From: Anthostomella pinea
Taxonomy: Eukaryota > Ascomycota > Sordariomycetes > Xylariales > Xylariaceae
NCBI GenBank assembly: GCA_963556695.1
Contig: CAUWAG010000004.1
Span: 992,001-1,056,000, forward strand
DNA length: 64,000 nucleotides
Reading direction: 5' to 3'
Position numbers and translations under genes: made by a program. Positions 22,201 through 34,380 of this stretch are shown one piece after another (the first letter of the stretch is position 1; every line of letters starts with the position of its first letter). Below the pieces are notes generated by a model that saw only the letters and a list, made by a program, of their open reading frames with translations, did no database searches and was not told the origin of the DNA.

Positions 22201-23421
22201 GACAAGCACAGCTTGAGCGGCTTGAGGGTCCATCTCGTCCCAAATGTACTTCAAGTCCGCAGGCCAGTTTTTGTTGAACTGCCTGCCCTCAACACTGACA
22301 ATCCTGTTCTGGTCCCTTGGTACTTGTACTCCCTTCCCGGATACCACGATATGACGAATAGTGAAATCGTCAATAACGTCATTGATTTCCTGAACCCACT
22401 GGGCAGCAACTGCTGGGGTGGGTGCCAGAATAAGTATTGGGTGGTACCTTGAAGACCCATCCTCTGCACGACGTACATTGAGCTGCTGGTCGACTACCAG
22501 TCCTAGACAGCTGATGGTAGTCAATGTCTTGCCCAAGCCCATTGAATCAGCATAGATTCCGCCAGAGTACTTGGGACCCCTTAGTCTCTCTCGGTTCTCT
22601 GTTTCATGGGCTGTCTCAGGATTGGGATCTTCTTCGCCGGTGTCGGGGTCTGTGAATCGAAGTCGTGGGAGTTCACCGAAAAGTCTCTGCATGATCCACA
22701 CAATTCCTGTGACCTGGTGATCAAGCAAGCCCCGTCTCCCATCCTCATTGTCCAGATTTGTGAACAAGGGGGACTTCCAGACATTCGACTTGTTGCGTCC
22801 ATATTCGCCGCACTTGGTCATCCGCAGGTATGTCGCGCAAGGAGTAATCGGAGGGCCCAGGCTGTTGGGGCTTGCGGAGAGCACCGCTTGTGCCGCTGCA
22901 CCGACCGTCTGTGTTACTTCATCGTCGCCATTTGTTGCTTTCGCATCTTTTCCTTCCTATTAGGAACATTAGTTATGGCCACAAGCTACTCTCATCATCC
23001 ATACCTCTGCGTCCACATCCTGCTGGCCATCTGTGAGGACCGCATGGTATATGTCTCTGGGGACCTGTTGGACGCCAGTTTGACGAGTAACGGTCTTATC
23101 TTGCATTACCATGCCTGTGAGTCGGATGTTCGCCTCCGGGTTTGGGCCAAGGGCCTGCTCGATAAGCCAGGCAGCGGCCCGTTCGCGGTCGTGAATGTTA
23201 TGAGCTCGCATTCTCTGTCCGGAGTAGAATGCATTGATCTCTGTACCTGCAAGTCAGTATATGAGAAAGAGATATAATGTGAACACCTTACCCTGCTGGC
23301 TTGAGAACCTTCCACTCTCAAAGGGGTCCCATCGTGCTTGCTGTTCTGATCCATGGAAGGTGACGAGCTCGGACTGAATGCGAGCTCTCCAGTTCACGGA
23401 TCGGTGGCGATCGGACGACAT
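19214..23421 (-). CDS. SNF2-family helicase-like ATPase with acidic C-terminal tail
   Basis: A probable nuclear DNA-translocating ATPase of the SNF2/Rad54-like superfamily. Exons: 23421..23292, 23246..23005, 22956..20881 and 20818..19214; introns 45, 48 and 62 bp; 1350 residues. Motif I is DSMGLGKT (residues about 261-268), motif II reads VVVVDEAY (about 414-417, DEAY in place of DEAH), motif III LLITATP, and motif VI QTIHRVIRVGQM falls exactly on the third exon join, which supports that splice. The helicase C-lobe has KNAKIKKLLIIENVPIL and MYTVGFAGTNLHK. The last 450 residues are acidic and Lys/Ser-rich, with runs of Glu and a SSSKRSSSKRSSSKK block, likely disordered. It sits beside nested transposons. 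The substrate is unknown; no RING or chromodomain was noticed, so a specific subfamily is not claimed. Confidence 0.88.
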
Positions 23422-26400
23422 CGTGACGGTATGTGACCGCCCCAGTTAGCAATGGATGTTTAGAGGTTTCGGAGGTTGAGTCCAAATAACAATCGCAGAA
23501 ATCACTTATATGCCAACCCGGGAGGACCGTGCATCAGGCCGTGCACCGGGACGCAATAATGTGGGTCGCCCCCCTATTCCTGATCACTACCGTGGCAGGT
23601 GGGTCCACCGGTATCAGCCCAAGCCGGAGGCAGTCCGTGAAGACCTAGGCCTGTGCTGGACGTAGATGCGCTTGTAGATGTCAGTCCACATCCGTCAGAG
23701 AGCCGCTGCGGATACGGACCTGGTACCTTGATCCAAGTGTCGGTGCTGGTGTCGGTCTGCGTTGGTTGGCGATCAGGTCGCAGATGTCGGTCCTGATGTC
23801 CACGTTAGCCGTCTGTCTCCTTCCTGGTGAACCTGTCGGGACAGTATGCAGTGATTCAGTACAGTAGATGAACTTTGATCAGGTGTCTCCAAAGTGGCAC
23901 CAATGCCCTCCCAGACGTAGTGCTTGCGATTGGTGGTTCGGTGCAGGCGTTTCACAGCCCACGGATAGGTGTACGCAATCTATGCATGCGTATCAGCAAG
24001 ATGGATGAGGGTCTGGGCAGAATGCGCTGTCTCAGAGATGAATGTAAAGTATAGAGGCGCGTGAATAAATAGTCACAGGATGACCAAATGCCATGGGACG
24101 GGGTATAGGCTGAGTTACAGAGCGGGATGGGTGTCGGAGCGGGATATATGGAGCCGCTAGGGCAAGGCTGGGCCGTGCCTATGGGTAGGGCTTAGCGGGT
24201 CTAGGCAAAAGCTCCACACGGAACGGGCCGAGCTGCAGGATGGGGCGCAGTAGCGCGGTTCTGGGAGACGACTCACTCTGGTCGATGCAGTGGTCGAGGG
24301 ATGACGAGGAGGACAGAGAGGCTCGCAACACAAAGTTTTGAGAATGAAGATATCGAGTACTGACGAAGATGATGTGGAAAAGGTAGATGAGTGATAATCG
24401 GGTAGGTTTACCGGAAGTAGACCAAATGAAGTGATCAAGGTCTACCGAGTGCCGAGAGGTAGTCGTAGGTAGAGCCGTTGGATCGAGAGGTGACGGAGGC
24501 CCAGTGGGAAAGGTGGAATATAGGTGTGTAGAGTGGCCACTGATAGCTCAGAACGAACGGGTCGAAGGATAGAGGGGCTCGAGAAGTAACTGGGAGACGA
24601 TGATCCAGTGGTCAAGATAAAGGAGGATGACTCGCGAGCGGGAAGGTTGGAAGATGGGGGGAAAAATTACAGCCAGTGACCAGGATAGAGAAACACTTAG
24701 GCTAACGAAATCGAGGAAGAATATGGGGCTTACCCTGATGATCAATCTAGGCCGCTGCCAATAATCAACCGAAGGAACCGCTAACCTATGCATGAAACAG
24801 GGCTGAACGCTACCGCCAGGCCTATCTGCTACCATCTTCAAGCAGCTTGATTCGTGGAAAACTGGGGGTCTGAGCGGGCGAACAGTCTCATATAGCATCT
24901 TGTCAGATTACTCACCCCTATCAGCGTCCCCCATTGGACTTTTTGCCTTCTAATCACTGTCAACCAGACCACACTCATTCCAGTCTATCCGCATTTGAAG
25001 GCTTGCCGGAGGTAGGCAAGTCTATCTGATCCCAAATGCCTCATCCAAACGTGGGCATTCCTTCAAGTTCTGGCCTTCCGCTTCTGCTCACCACTGCCCA
25101 AACCCCTCGGAACACACGATGCCACCACGCCTCAACGACCTCATATTCCACTCTTCAGAACAAACCGACCACCTACTTCGACATCTTCATCAAGACATCA
25201 ATTGTGAGCGAGACGGGCGACTGCGAGTCTGACACCAGCTGACTTCGTACGAACAGGCATCTTCGCCGCATGATACCCGGCAGACCGAAGAGCAATCGAT
25301 TCTCTGGTCTGCCAGCTGCAGAAACCGCAATCCCCTGATATTATCAGAAACCCATCTACGAGAAACGCGAACCTCCCGAGGAATCTACGAGGAAGACTGC
25401 CAGCGGGTGTAAGGAGAAGGTCGACACGGTATATGCCCCCCGCAAGAAACATAAGACATACCGGTAGCTGTAGTTTGGAAGCTCACGTCCCGAGTAGTAT
25501 GACATAGAGCCTCGGGGCTTCTTCTCCCACGTTCAACATTCCATACCCAATGATACTGTCATACGACTTCTGCCCGCGCGGCACTGCGCGCTCGCTCGCT
25601 TGCTTTTATTGGAATAAATCGTCACTTTGGCAATGGCCTCTGTCTGCAGTTCTCAGCAACAAGCGAGCGCATCGGTAGCTTGCGCGGGACTCTGAGGCGA
25701 TGTGTCTGTTGAAGAGTCATGGGTTGGATCATCATCCTTCGGCGGGCGAGGAACGTCACCTAGCCGAATATTACACAACAAACGGTTGCCCATCCCAGGA
25801 TCTACCAGTGACTGTATCTTATCGGAAAGGTAGTTGCAACCGAAAGGAACGAATGCAATCATTCTAAGAAAGTTCCATCTCGAGAAAGTCCATCGGCGGG
25901 ACAGCATATGGGACGCGGTCATGCTGTCTTCATATCATGTCCACCGCCGACCGCCGACCGCCGACCTACTAGTATACCAACCGCTCGTCAGATGATAAAG
26001 TTAGGACCTTCAAGGCGCTGTCGACGTTTCCCTCGAGGTACTGGCTCCTACGGTCACCTGTGCTTCCTGTGGGCCATTTGTGCCTCCTGTGGGCCACCCG
26101 TGCCACATCAACACGGCGACAAGTTCTCACACATGCTATAATTACCTGTTCAATCTACTAACGGCACAGGCGGCGAGCAAAAATGGCTACGTAGGTTACA
26201 TTCCAAAAATAGAACTGTAGGTGTCTTCTTCAATAGCTGGCCAGTGACATGAATGACATACTGTTACGGTATTACATAATACCTCCACATATTTATGTAC
26301 ATATATATCCCTAGCTTCCCCTTTCTCTTCCGACATTGCCTCTTCTTCCTTAGATATCGTTGAATCTAGATATTTCAACCCATCAGCCCTGACCCGCGCA

Positions 26401-26488
26401 GCTGCAGGCCTGATTGTCACACATACGTCAATGACATGTAGGCTCTCCCCTTTTCAGAAGCCAGATGTCTAATTCGGTATGAATTTCT

Positions 26489-26495
26489 TATAAAA
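26489..26495 (+). promoter_or_regulatory. TATAAAA box upstream of the secreted-protein candidate
   Basis: A consensus TATA box 173 bp before the ATG at 26668, leaving room for a leader of about 140 bp. It is one of few well-placed TATA boxes in the window. Confidence 0.45.
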
Positions 26496-26550
26496 CCACC
26501 TCCGACTGCAATATCGAGATAGCTAATTCCGCGCCGCATAGTCTTACACA

Positions 26551-26649
26551 CACCATCGAACATAAGAACGAGTACCAACCTCACACTTTAGCCTTGCCAC
26601 CACGACAGCCCAAGCACCATCGAACACAGGAACGAGTACCAACCTCACA
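26551..26649 (+). repeat. 35-bp direct repeat, 64-bp period
   Basis: CACCATCGAACA...GAACGAGTACCAACCTCACA occurs at 26551-26585 and 26615-26649 with two mismatches. It lies in the presumed leader of the gene at 26668. Confidence 0.85.
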
Positions 26650-26667
26650 TCGAGCCAACCACCCGTC

Positions 26668-27117
26668 ATGGCCCTTCACGTTCCTTTCGGTCTCGCTGTC
26701 ATGGCCTCACAGGCGCAGGCCTGGACGCTTCCTCCCGGACGCTTGCTCCCGGACGATTCATCCGACTTTCAGATACGAGAAATGGCACCAGACCCGCAAG
26801 TATTGGACTCCCACGGCATTTGCACAGAAACCTGCCCCGACAACCTCCAGACGAGGGATTTGGATCTCGAGGGGAAAAAAGAAAAAGAATATAGTCAAAT
26901 ACGAAGGGAAACATATACGCCGCTACTGCAACCACGACCCGAACTTGGAGGGCGTCACAAGAGAGTCGCCACACTACATAGAAGTCATCCGGGTCAATGC
27001 AAAAATGACTCATATAGGATGCGTGACAACCCGTGTACGTTTAACTACAAATTGAATGAAAATGAAGGAGGAAGGAGAAGCGGACTGCCCAGAGTCCTCT
27101 TAGTCGGGAAGGTGTAG
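26668..27117 (+). CDS. Candidate small secreted protein (weak)
   Basis: An open frame of 149 residues begins MALHVPFGLAVMASQAQAW, a plausible short signal peptide, and is preceded by a TATA box and a repeated leader sequence. Beyond an A-rich run at 26874-26890 another frame looks more protein-like (KHIRRYCNHDPN, SPHYIEVIRVNA, MTHIGC), so a frameshift or small intron may lie there. With that change the protein would have four cysteines, as many small secreted fungal proteins do. No family is recognised; both the gene and its frame are doubtful. Confidence 0.3.
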   Translation: MALHVPFGLAVMASQAQAWTLPPGRLLPDDSSDFQIREMAPDPQVLDSHGICTETCPDNLQTRDLDLEGKKEKEYSQIRRETYTPLLQPRPELGGRHKRVATLHRSHPGQCKNDSYRMRDNPCTFNYKLNENEGGRRSGLPRVLLVGKV

Positions 27118-28250
27118 CGGTGTTCAGTAGAAAGGGGAAATGCTTTTGAAGAACTTAAATGCTCTAGTTGCGTGGCTAAGTTGATAGCTGAACTGTGCGG
27201 TGCTGTATGTCGTCTATAAGAGCTCTTCTTGACTACTCTGTGCTGTTCCTTTCCCGCACCACCTGTCTTCGTCCACTTGCTCCAGTTGCATCCTGAATAG
27301 CCCCGTAGCACAAGTTTCCCTATCATCAAGCTTTCAGCCGGAGATACGTAGACGTTCTCATGTCACATTCGGACGCTGACTGGCCAAGAGCACTCGACTG
27401 GCCAAGAGAATGTAGAGCTGCAAAGATGAAAGACCACCCTGTGCAACAGTTGGCCCCTAGAAGGGTCGTCCATCACGTGGCAGCCCTGTTAATTCTCACT
27501 ATCGACGTTGTCTCAATAAATTGTGTCTTGGTCTAATACTGAGGTTCTCTCAGCGGTGTTTATCTTCTAAGGGGGCAGGTGCCTATCCATCCTAGTACTC
27601 ATACTGAAAGACGCTATGAGGCATTACTGTGCAACCCCATCCCCGCAAGACGCCGCTCCGCGACTTGCTTCTCTCTACCATACATCCACCCCAAACAACG
27701 CTGCTGAGCTTGCAGCTGTACATTTCTCGGCCGCCACTGCAAATAAATTGTACTCTATCACGACGGCGCACCTAGCACACCGAGATGTCACAGGGGCGGG
27801 TCGCGGAGGCCTGTGGCCATCCTGGCCCAATACCCGCGTACTTGCACAAATTAATCGAGGAGCTGTGCATCGAGCGCAAGTCCGAGCCGGAGCCCAACAA
27901 CGCAGAACGCCCTCGAGACCGCTCAGCTGGAACAGACCAAACGTACTCGCATGGCATGTTCGCCAGATTCGCGTCCCTTGTCAAGGCTTAGACGAACAAA
28001 GATTGGCCGGTGGGTAGATTGACACTGATATTGCTATCCTATGTACTAGTGGTAGAGTACAAGACGAGAGACGAAGAGAAAAAAGAAGAAACAAGCAAAG
28101 AGACGTTCCACGAGCCAACTATATAGAATCTCGGACAGAGATTCCGTCTCGTTCCACGATGTTCTACGCGTGCTTCCAAACTATTCCAGATCGTTCCATG
28201 ACATCCCTCCCCATCAGAAGCCTCGGATAATCAGCGAAGCTGATGTGAGG

Positions 28251-29345
28251 ATGCAAGCACGGCCAATGATCGATCACGTTTGGCAGAATTTCGCACGACT
28301 ACAAGTCATCGTCGAGCGGCACGAAGGCCTGATTCAACACCGGTGGGAGAATACGTCAAAGACCAAGAGACGTGCGACTCTGCAGCGAGCTTGGGGTTCC
28401 TCACCACCCATGGCTACCGAGCACCGGCCTGACGCAACTTACTTGAGACAACGTAGTAGTGGTCACATTAGCCGAGCTTTTGATCCAGCAGATCCAACGA
28501 AGTGGCACTACTTCATGTGGACAAACATGAACCTCGAAGATCTCTGCGAGGTAGAGCCTGTCCTACTGCTTCTCAACGCTCGCGGAAGGAACGCACCGTC
28601 TACCTTCGCCTTTTCCGACCTCGAACCCGCCAAGTTCGGAATCGAGAGCTTTGCGTTACCAATCCCTTCTTTCTTGGACCGGTGGAATATGCGCTTTCTA
28701 GGTCGACACAGCCCTGGTACATATGGAGAGCTTGTTTGCTGGGACACCGACCACGAAGCATACCAACGCTTGCATCGCTGCCGAGATGTGAGCCCTGGCG
28801 AAGGACTCTGGATTCTGGAAATACAGGACCGCCTGTACCAATTCCTCGTCGACATGTGCGAACTAATCCTCCATGACTTAGATCTTCGCCACGATCAGCT
28901 CCAGACACTACCCTTACAGCCAGAACCTGATCTCCCGACTACTAAGGGCAACTACGATGGTGGTGCAGCATCTTTGCTGGCGTCCCAGTACGAGCGCAAC
29001 TACCACGTCCCCGCGAAAATGGATATGCGGCGGCTTCAAAACATTGTTGGCGCTAAGCTTTCCGAAACACAAGACGCGGTATGGGAACTACGAGAAGATG
29101 CAGCTCTGTTCACATCCAATATCTTGGAATTGAACCAACATAGTGCGGCTTATCTCCTTCACACCGACGGCAACCGTCTAATAGATACAGCGGAAGCAGC
29201 TGACCACGAAGATATCACCGCTGTTTCTGTCTGCTGTATGCTGATGTTTCGTCTGCCTGCAGTTGAGGCTTGGGGCGTCTTGTATGCAAAGGTCAGCCGC
29301 CTGGCTGAGCTGAAAGAAAAGCTGTTCGACGGCGTCGATACCTGA
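28251..29345 (+). CDS. Conserved fungal protein of unknown function, probably 3'-truncated
   Basis: The frame is open from 28170, but the first ATG in it is at 28251, giving 364 residues from MQARPMIDHVW. The pattern is that of a family frequent in filamentous fungi with no known activity: an N-terminal helix with ERHEGLIQHRW, HRPD, then MWTNMNLEDLCEVEPVLLLL followed by NARGRNAPS, GELVCWD, and PGEGLWILEIQDRLYQFLVD. Relatives as I recall them are about twice as long. Here the similarity ends at AEAWGVLYAKVSRL and the stop falls at 29345, just where a LINE begins, so the C-terminal half may have been lost. An upstream exon cannot be excluded. Confidence 0.7.
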   Translation: MQARPMIDHVWQNFARLQVIVERHEGLIQHRWENTSKTKRRATLQRAWGSSPPMATEHRPDATYLRQRSSGHISRAFDPADPTKWHYFMWTNMNLEDLCEVEPVLLLLNARGRNAPSTFAFSDLEPAKFGIESFALPIPSFLDRWNMRFLGRHSPGTYGELVCWDTDHEAYQRLHRCRDVSPGEGLWILEIQDRLYQFLVDMCELILHDLDLRHDQLQTLPLQPEPDLPTTKGNYDGGAASLLASQYERNYHVPAKMDMRRLQNIVGAKLSETQDAVWELREDAALFTSNILELNQHSAAYLLHTDGNRLIDTAEAADHEDITAVSVCCMLMFRLPAVEAWGVLYAKVSRLAELKEKLFDGVDT

Positions 29346-29514
29346 CCATCCAAAAAACAACTATTTTTCTTGGCGCCCCGCTGTTAAGGCGCAACCTTAA
29401 TATTTGCACTAAAGCAGGCACTTCTCTCAGTAACTGACTATCTCTGCCAAGGCACAAGAGAATTTTTCTCACAAGCCGGATGGCACCCTTCCACGACGGC
29501 CCCCAAACACGCCC

Positions 29515-31057
29515 GTGGCCGTCCCAAAGACGACCACTGGCAGCATGCTCAAATCCCCGGCCCCTAGAAAGACATACGGCCCGGCAACTCCGAGCAGGCT
29601 CCGCCAGGCGCTGCTTGACGACATCAGCAGCAGCCCGTCACAGGTCTCTGAGGCTGATTTCACCATTATTTCCCCTCTGAAAGGAAAATCTCGAAATATT
29701 AATGACAGTAGCACCACTGGAATGAAACGACCTCAATTAAACAAAATCTCGACAGACCAAGCCATTATACGCGATATAGGGAATAAAGCCTCCTCCTTAG
29801 AGTGCCAGGACCAAGTTGCCAGAATACTGGCTAAAGACAAGTACCTTTATAAAGCCAGGATAACAATGTTTCAAGAGTGTGCTGCAGCGGTTGATAAGAC
29901 ACTTGAGAAAGCTGGAACCAAACTATACTCTCATGCCAAAGAATTCAGTGCTTTTTTCTCTAAATGTCTGAGCGAGTGGCTGGAAACCCAAGATCCGCCT
30001 AAAAGGAAGACCATCCCTGGGGAGATAGGGATGGTAAAGCCCACCATGACCTTTGCCCAAGCTGTCTCCTCTAGCCAACAACAGCATCCACAGACAGTCA
30101 ACACTACCATAAAGAAAACACAGCCTGGCGCCCTTATCACTGCCAATCAACTAAAGAAGAAGCAGGATGATCTCCGGGTCTTTGTCCGCATGGATAATAA
30201 CTACTTAGAGCCTTATGGAATAAAGTCTACACTAAATAAAAGACTTTAAGCTCCACCCTTAAGAACTTAGAGAAGTGACCCAGTGCCCCTCCGGATTTAC
30301 CTTACACCCAAGGGACAAGCCAACTCAGGCTAAGCTCCTGGCCTTCCAAGAAGAAATCACTGATATTCTCAAAACAAAAAAGATCGAGACCCACACGGTC
30401 TGACATCACTACAAGGTCAATAGATGCCCAAGAAAGGTCATCAGTACAGAAGGGTTGATAATCAATATTACTGATATTGTTGTTGCTGATGAAGTTGAAG
30501 CCTAAACAGGTGACAGACCTTTAAGGTGCATACTCTCAAGGAACACAGTTGATTCTGATCCAGAGACCACATGGATGATCTCTCTGCCCCGTACAGCAAA
30601 GAAACCATTCACGCTTTTTGCTCACTCAATGACCTCAAGGCACATTCAATACTCCCCCAAGGTTCACCAGTGTGCAAGCTGCTTCAGATACCATGGTAGG
30701 AATTACCGATGCGAAAAGCAAGTATGTGCACACTGCGCCAACACAGTACACCAGGGAGAGTGCGAAAAACCAATCCCAAAGTGTGTCAACTGCAAAGGAC
30801 CTCATGCTGCCAACTTCGACAAATGCCCTGCCCGCCCCAAGGTTGTGAAAGGTACCATCCATAAGCACACATGGGAGCAAATCCAGGAAATAAGGCTAGC
30901 CGGAGAAAGAGCCAGATCCAAGGCCTTCAACGAAGCAGGCAGAAACCAAGCTGGGTCAACACCTAGCAATAATAACAAAGACACCACAATGCAAATCGAC
31001 ACAACAGATACAACTCATCCCAGAGATGCCGATACCATTGTTGTCAGTCAATGTTAG
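29515..31057 (+). pseudogene. LINE ORF1 (Gag-like, three CCHC knuckles)
   Basis: The first part (29515-30249; first ATG in frame at 29542) encodes SPAPRKTYGPATPSRLRQAL, a helical stretch, and MTFAQAVSS. Between 30250 and 30575 the protein continues with a frame change and stops (e.g. a TGA where Trp is expected). The second part (30575-31057) has three knuckles: CASCFRYHGRNYRC, CAHCANTVHQGEC and CVNCKGPHAANFDKC. It is presumed to bind element RNA. It overlaps the start of ORF2 by 7 bp. Confidence 0.8.
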
Positions 31058-34000
31058 GTACATCAAACGAAACACATCGACACGGGCATCTAGTCATCCA
31101 TTCTGTGAATACAGCAGGGGGACAAAAGAGTGCAGGCCCTACAGAGTTAGCCATCAACCTGGCTGACTATAAAGGAGAACAAGCAGACATCATTCTGATG
31201 CAAGAGCCCTGGGTTGGCATACCACCAGGCAGGAGAATGGGAGTAAAGACACACCCCAATTACGATATATACTCCCCAGTGGATTCCTGGGACAGCGACA
31301 GTACACGGCCCAGATCTCTCATCTATGTGAGAAAATACCTTCAAGCGGATCAACTTCGGCCCTATGCTACACGAGACATCACCTGGGTCAAGGTACAAGG
31401 CATTACATTTGCCAGTGTCTACCGGCCATGTGACAACCCACAGGAAGTGGATGACATTCTGGAAGTATGGACTCCACCTTTTGGCTGCGTTATAGCTGGA
31501 GATTTCAATGCTGGCGACACATCCTGGGACTCAAGCAATCCAGGATATCATGGTGGTACTATACTTGCACAAACTATGGCAGACCACGGACTGGATCTGA
31601 TTTCTGAACCAGATGTCCCGACACATGATGACGGAAATGTACTAGATCTGGTGTTCTCTGATGTCCCCATGGCTGAAGCCTCAGTCAATGATGCACTTCA
31701 GTGCACCTCAGATCATGAGACATTACGAATAGTCATTCCAATCCAGGGAGATCTGGACCGAGTACCCAAGGCCAATCATTGGATAGTACCGGACGATAAA
31801 CTACAGGAGCTGGCAGATAATGTCCAAACCAGGATTCATGAACTCCCCCGGCTGGGTGTATCCCCTGGCCAGGTGGACACCTTTACACAAAGCCTGATCA
31901 ACATGATCCAAGGCTGTATCAGGACAGTGGGCAAGAGGCCCCGTCAATCTAGGCCCACTGCTTGGTGGAATGATGACTGCAAAGCAGCTGTTCAGACATA
32001 CAGGGCCCTTTCCAAACAGACTACAAGCCAAGAAGGACGGAATTCAGCCCGACGGGAATTTCGCGGCGTGGTTCGGAAAGCTAGGAGAGAGTACTGGCAG
32101 ACTCTAATCAATTCAGCAACTGAGCCAAAGGACCTATACAGAATCGTCTCTTGGCACAAGTTATCAGCAGGAATGCGTTCCCCTCCAATCATCATAGGAG
32201 ACCAAATATTCGAGTCACAAGAGAGCAAGGCAAATGCATTACGCTCAGCCACGCTTGAACGAAGTACCTCAGACAACGATATCATCGACCCCTGGTCCGC
32301 TCAGATCATACAACCCAAGCCACACATCCCCCTTGAATACCACGTCGGACTGGAAGAGGCTGAAGGGTGCACTTTAGGAACCAAGAGCAACTCCCCGGGA
32401 GTAGATACCCTCACAGTACGGATTCTGAAAGCTTGCTGGCCAGTCATTGGTGAACATATCAGAGCCCTTTTCCAGACCTGCCTACTGATTGGACACCACC
32501 CTAAACCATTCAAAGTAGCTGAGGTGGTGATGATCCCAAAACCAGGAAAGAAAGACTACTCCAATCCCAGGGCCTACAGACCAATATCGCTACTGTCATG
32601 TCTTGGCAAGGGCCTAGAACGACTCATTGCGAAAAGAATTACCTGGTTTGTTGTCAAACTTGGAATTCTAGCCCCACAACATTTTGGAGCTCTACCAAAG
32701 CGCTCTGCCACTGACCTGGTAGCTGCACTCATACACGATATTGAGCAGGCCCTTGACCAAGGCCTCGTTGCAACGGTAGTCACATCAGATGTGAAAGGGG
32801 CCTTTGATGCTGCCCTAATGGGACGGCTGGTGGTTCGCATGAGAGAACAGGGCTGGCCAGGCTTTCTCATAAGATGGGTCCAGTCGTTCATGTCCGAGCG
32901 GTCCGCAAGAGTTCGGTTTGAAGGTACTGTGACCGATATAAAAGCTCTCACTTGTGGGCTCCCACAAGGCTCACCAGTCTCTCCAATCCTCTACATGCTG
33001 TATACAGAGCCAATCTGTGCCCGACTTGGCATGAAAAGAAGACGCTTTGGATATGCAGATGATCTAGCAACACTCTGCATTGGAAAGAACCTTAAAGAAA
33101 CAGCTGCAGAGGCTTCTGAAAACCTTCATTTGCTCAACCAATGGGGACATAACAATGCTATTGAATTTGATCCCGACAAAACCGAGATCATGCACTTCTC
33201 ACGGAAAAAGAACTCAGACAATCCCCCAGTTTGCCACGGAACAATGAACAAAACAGCTAAGCATTCCATGCGATGGCTAGGTGTCCTTCTGGATAGGAAA
33301 CTAAACTTCAAAGACCATGTTTCTCACTGGGCCAAGAAAGCTAGTAGGGTAGCAAATCACCTTCGAGGACTATGCAACACAGTCAAAGGACTTCCAGTAA
33401 AGTCAACCAAGAGGGCTGTGAAAGCTTGTGTTATTCCTATTCTCACACATGGCCTGGAGGCCTGGTACCCAGGAATCGAGAAAACTGGGAGCTTAGGTGA
33501 GACATCAGCATGTCGCATTAAGGGGCTTCTTGGAACAATAGATGCCGTACTACGAACGGCGATCAGGGCTATCTTGCCAGTCTGGAAAACACACCCTGGA
33601 CATATCTTACACTTTGAATCGCAGATTCCCCCAGCAGGAGTTCTTGCAGAGTCAATAAGACGACGTCACGGCCTCCGACTAGGACGAATAGATCAGAGAC
33701 ACCCTCTGGTTGGCAGGCTCCAAATACAAGCTCGCAAGGATCCAACAAGGCTACAAAGAAGCTTCCAGCTAGTCCCTGACTTCCAGAGACCAATACTTAC
33801 CAGGCCATCATGGAGGAAGCGCCCAATCCGCAAAGACAAAGACAAAGAAACAGAGCTCTTCAAGCAATGGTTACAAGAGAGAAACGTGAACACTGACCTT
33901 GTCATCTACTCAGATGGATCACAGTTGGATGACCAAGGCACAATCCGCACTGGATGGGGTTATACCATCAGGAAAGGCGGCACTACACAAGAAGTATACC

Positions 34001-34380
34001 GGGGAAGGGGCAGACTTCTACAAGCAGAAGTAATAGATGCTAAAGTCCATGGTGCTCTCCAAGGTCTTGCAGCAGCCAGGGCAATTGGACACGGAAAACA
34101 GCTATATGTCTGCCTGGACAACACAGCAATGGTAGATGGGCTCAATGGGACTCCATCCGAGACATCACAGAACATTTTTCTACGATTCTAGGAACTTGTT
34201 ACAGCACATATTCTTGGAGTGACTGTCAAATGGATTCCTGGACACAGAGATATTAATGGCAACAAAGCTGCTGACATACTAATAAAAAAAGATGCCATGC
34301 TAGAAACAGACACAACAAACCTTCTTATAATCTCTTAAATAAAAAGAGATCTCAAAAAAAAAAAAAGCAAGAGAGAATTC
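31051..34380 (+). pseudogene. LINE ORF2: endonuclease, reverse transcriptase, RNase H
   Basis: Open from ATG 31051 for 1046 codons. An AP-type endonuclease comes first (QEPWVG, AGDFNAGDTSWDS, SDHETL), then RT (IPKPGKKDYSNPRAYRPISL, SDVKGAFD, GLPQGSPVSPILY, the intact active site GYADDLATL), then RNase H (YSDGSQLDD, AKVHGALQG, VCLDNTAMVDG). The RNase H Glu seen in copy 1 (AEVHG) is Lys here. TAG at 34189-34191 replaces a CAA of copy 1 and ends the frame before HRDINGN and the C-terminal knuckle. Endonuclease and RT residues look intact. Confidence 0.9.

Larger units (their letters stand above)
23422..28250. other. Gene-poor region of 4.8 kb
   Basis: Open frames are short and unsupported apart from the weak secreted-protein candidate at 26668. 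A 89-codon frame at 25653-25922 (-) and a 68-codon frame at 27785-27991 (+) have no motif and are not called. A TATAAAA box (26489) and a 35-bp direct repeat (26551, 26615) are listed separately. No tRNA, rRNA or clear transposon end was seen. Confidence 0.5.
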
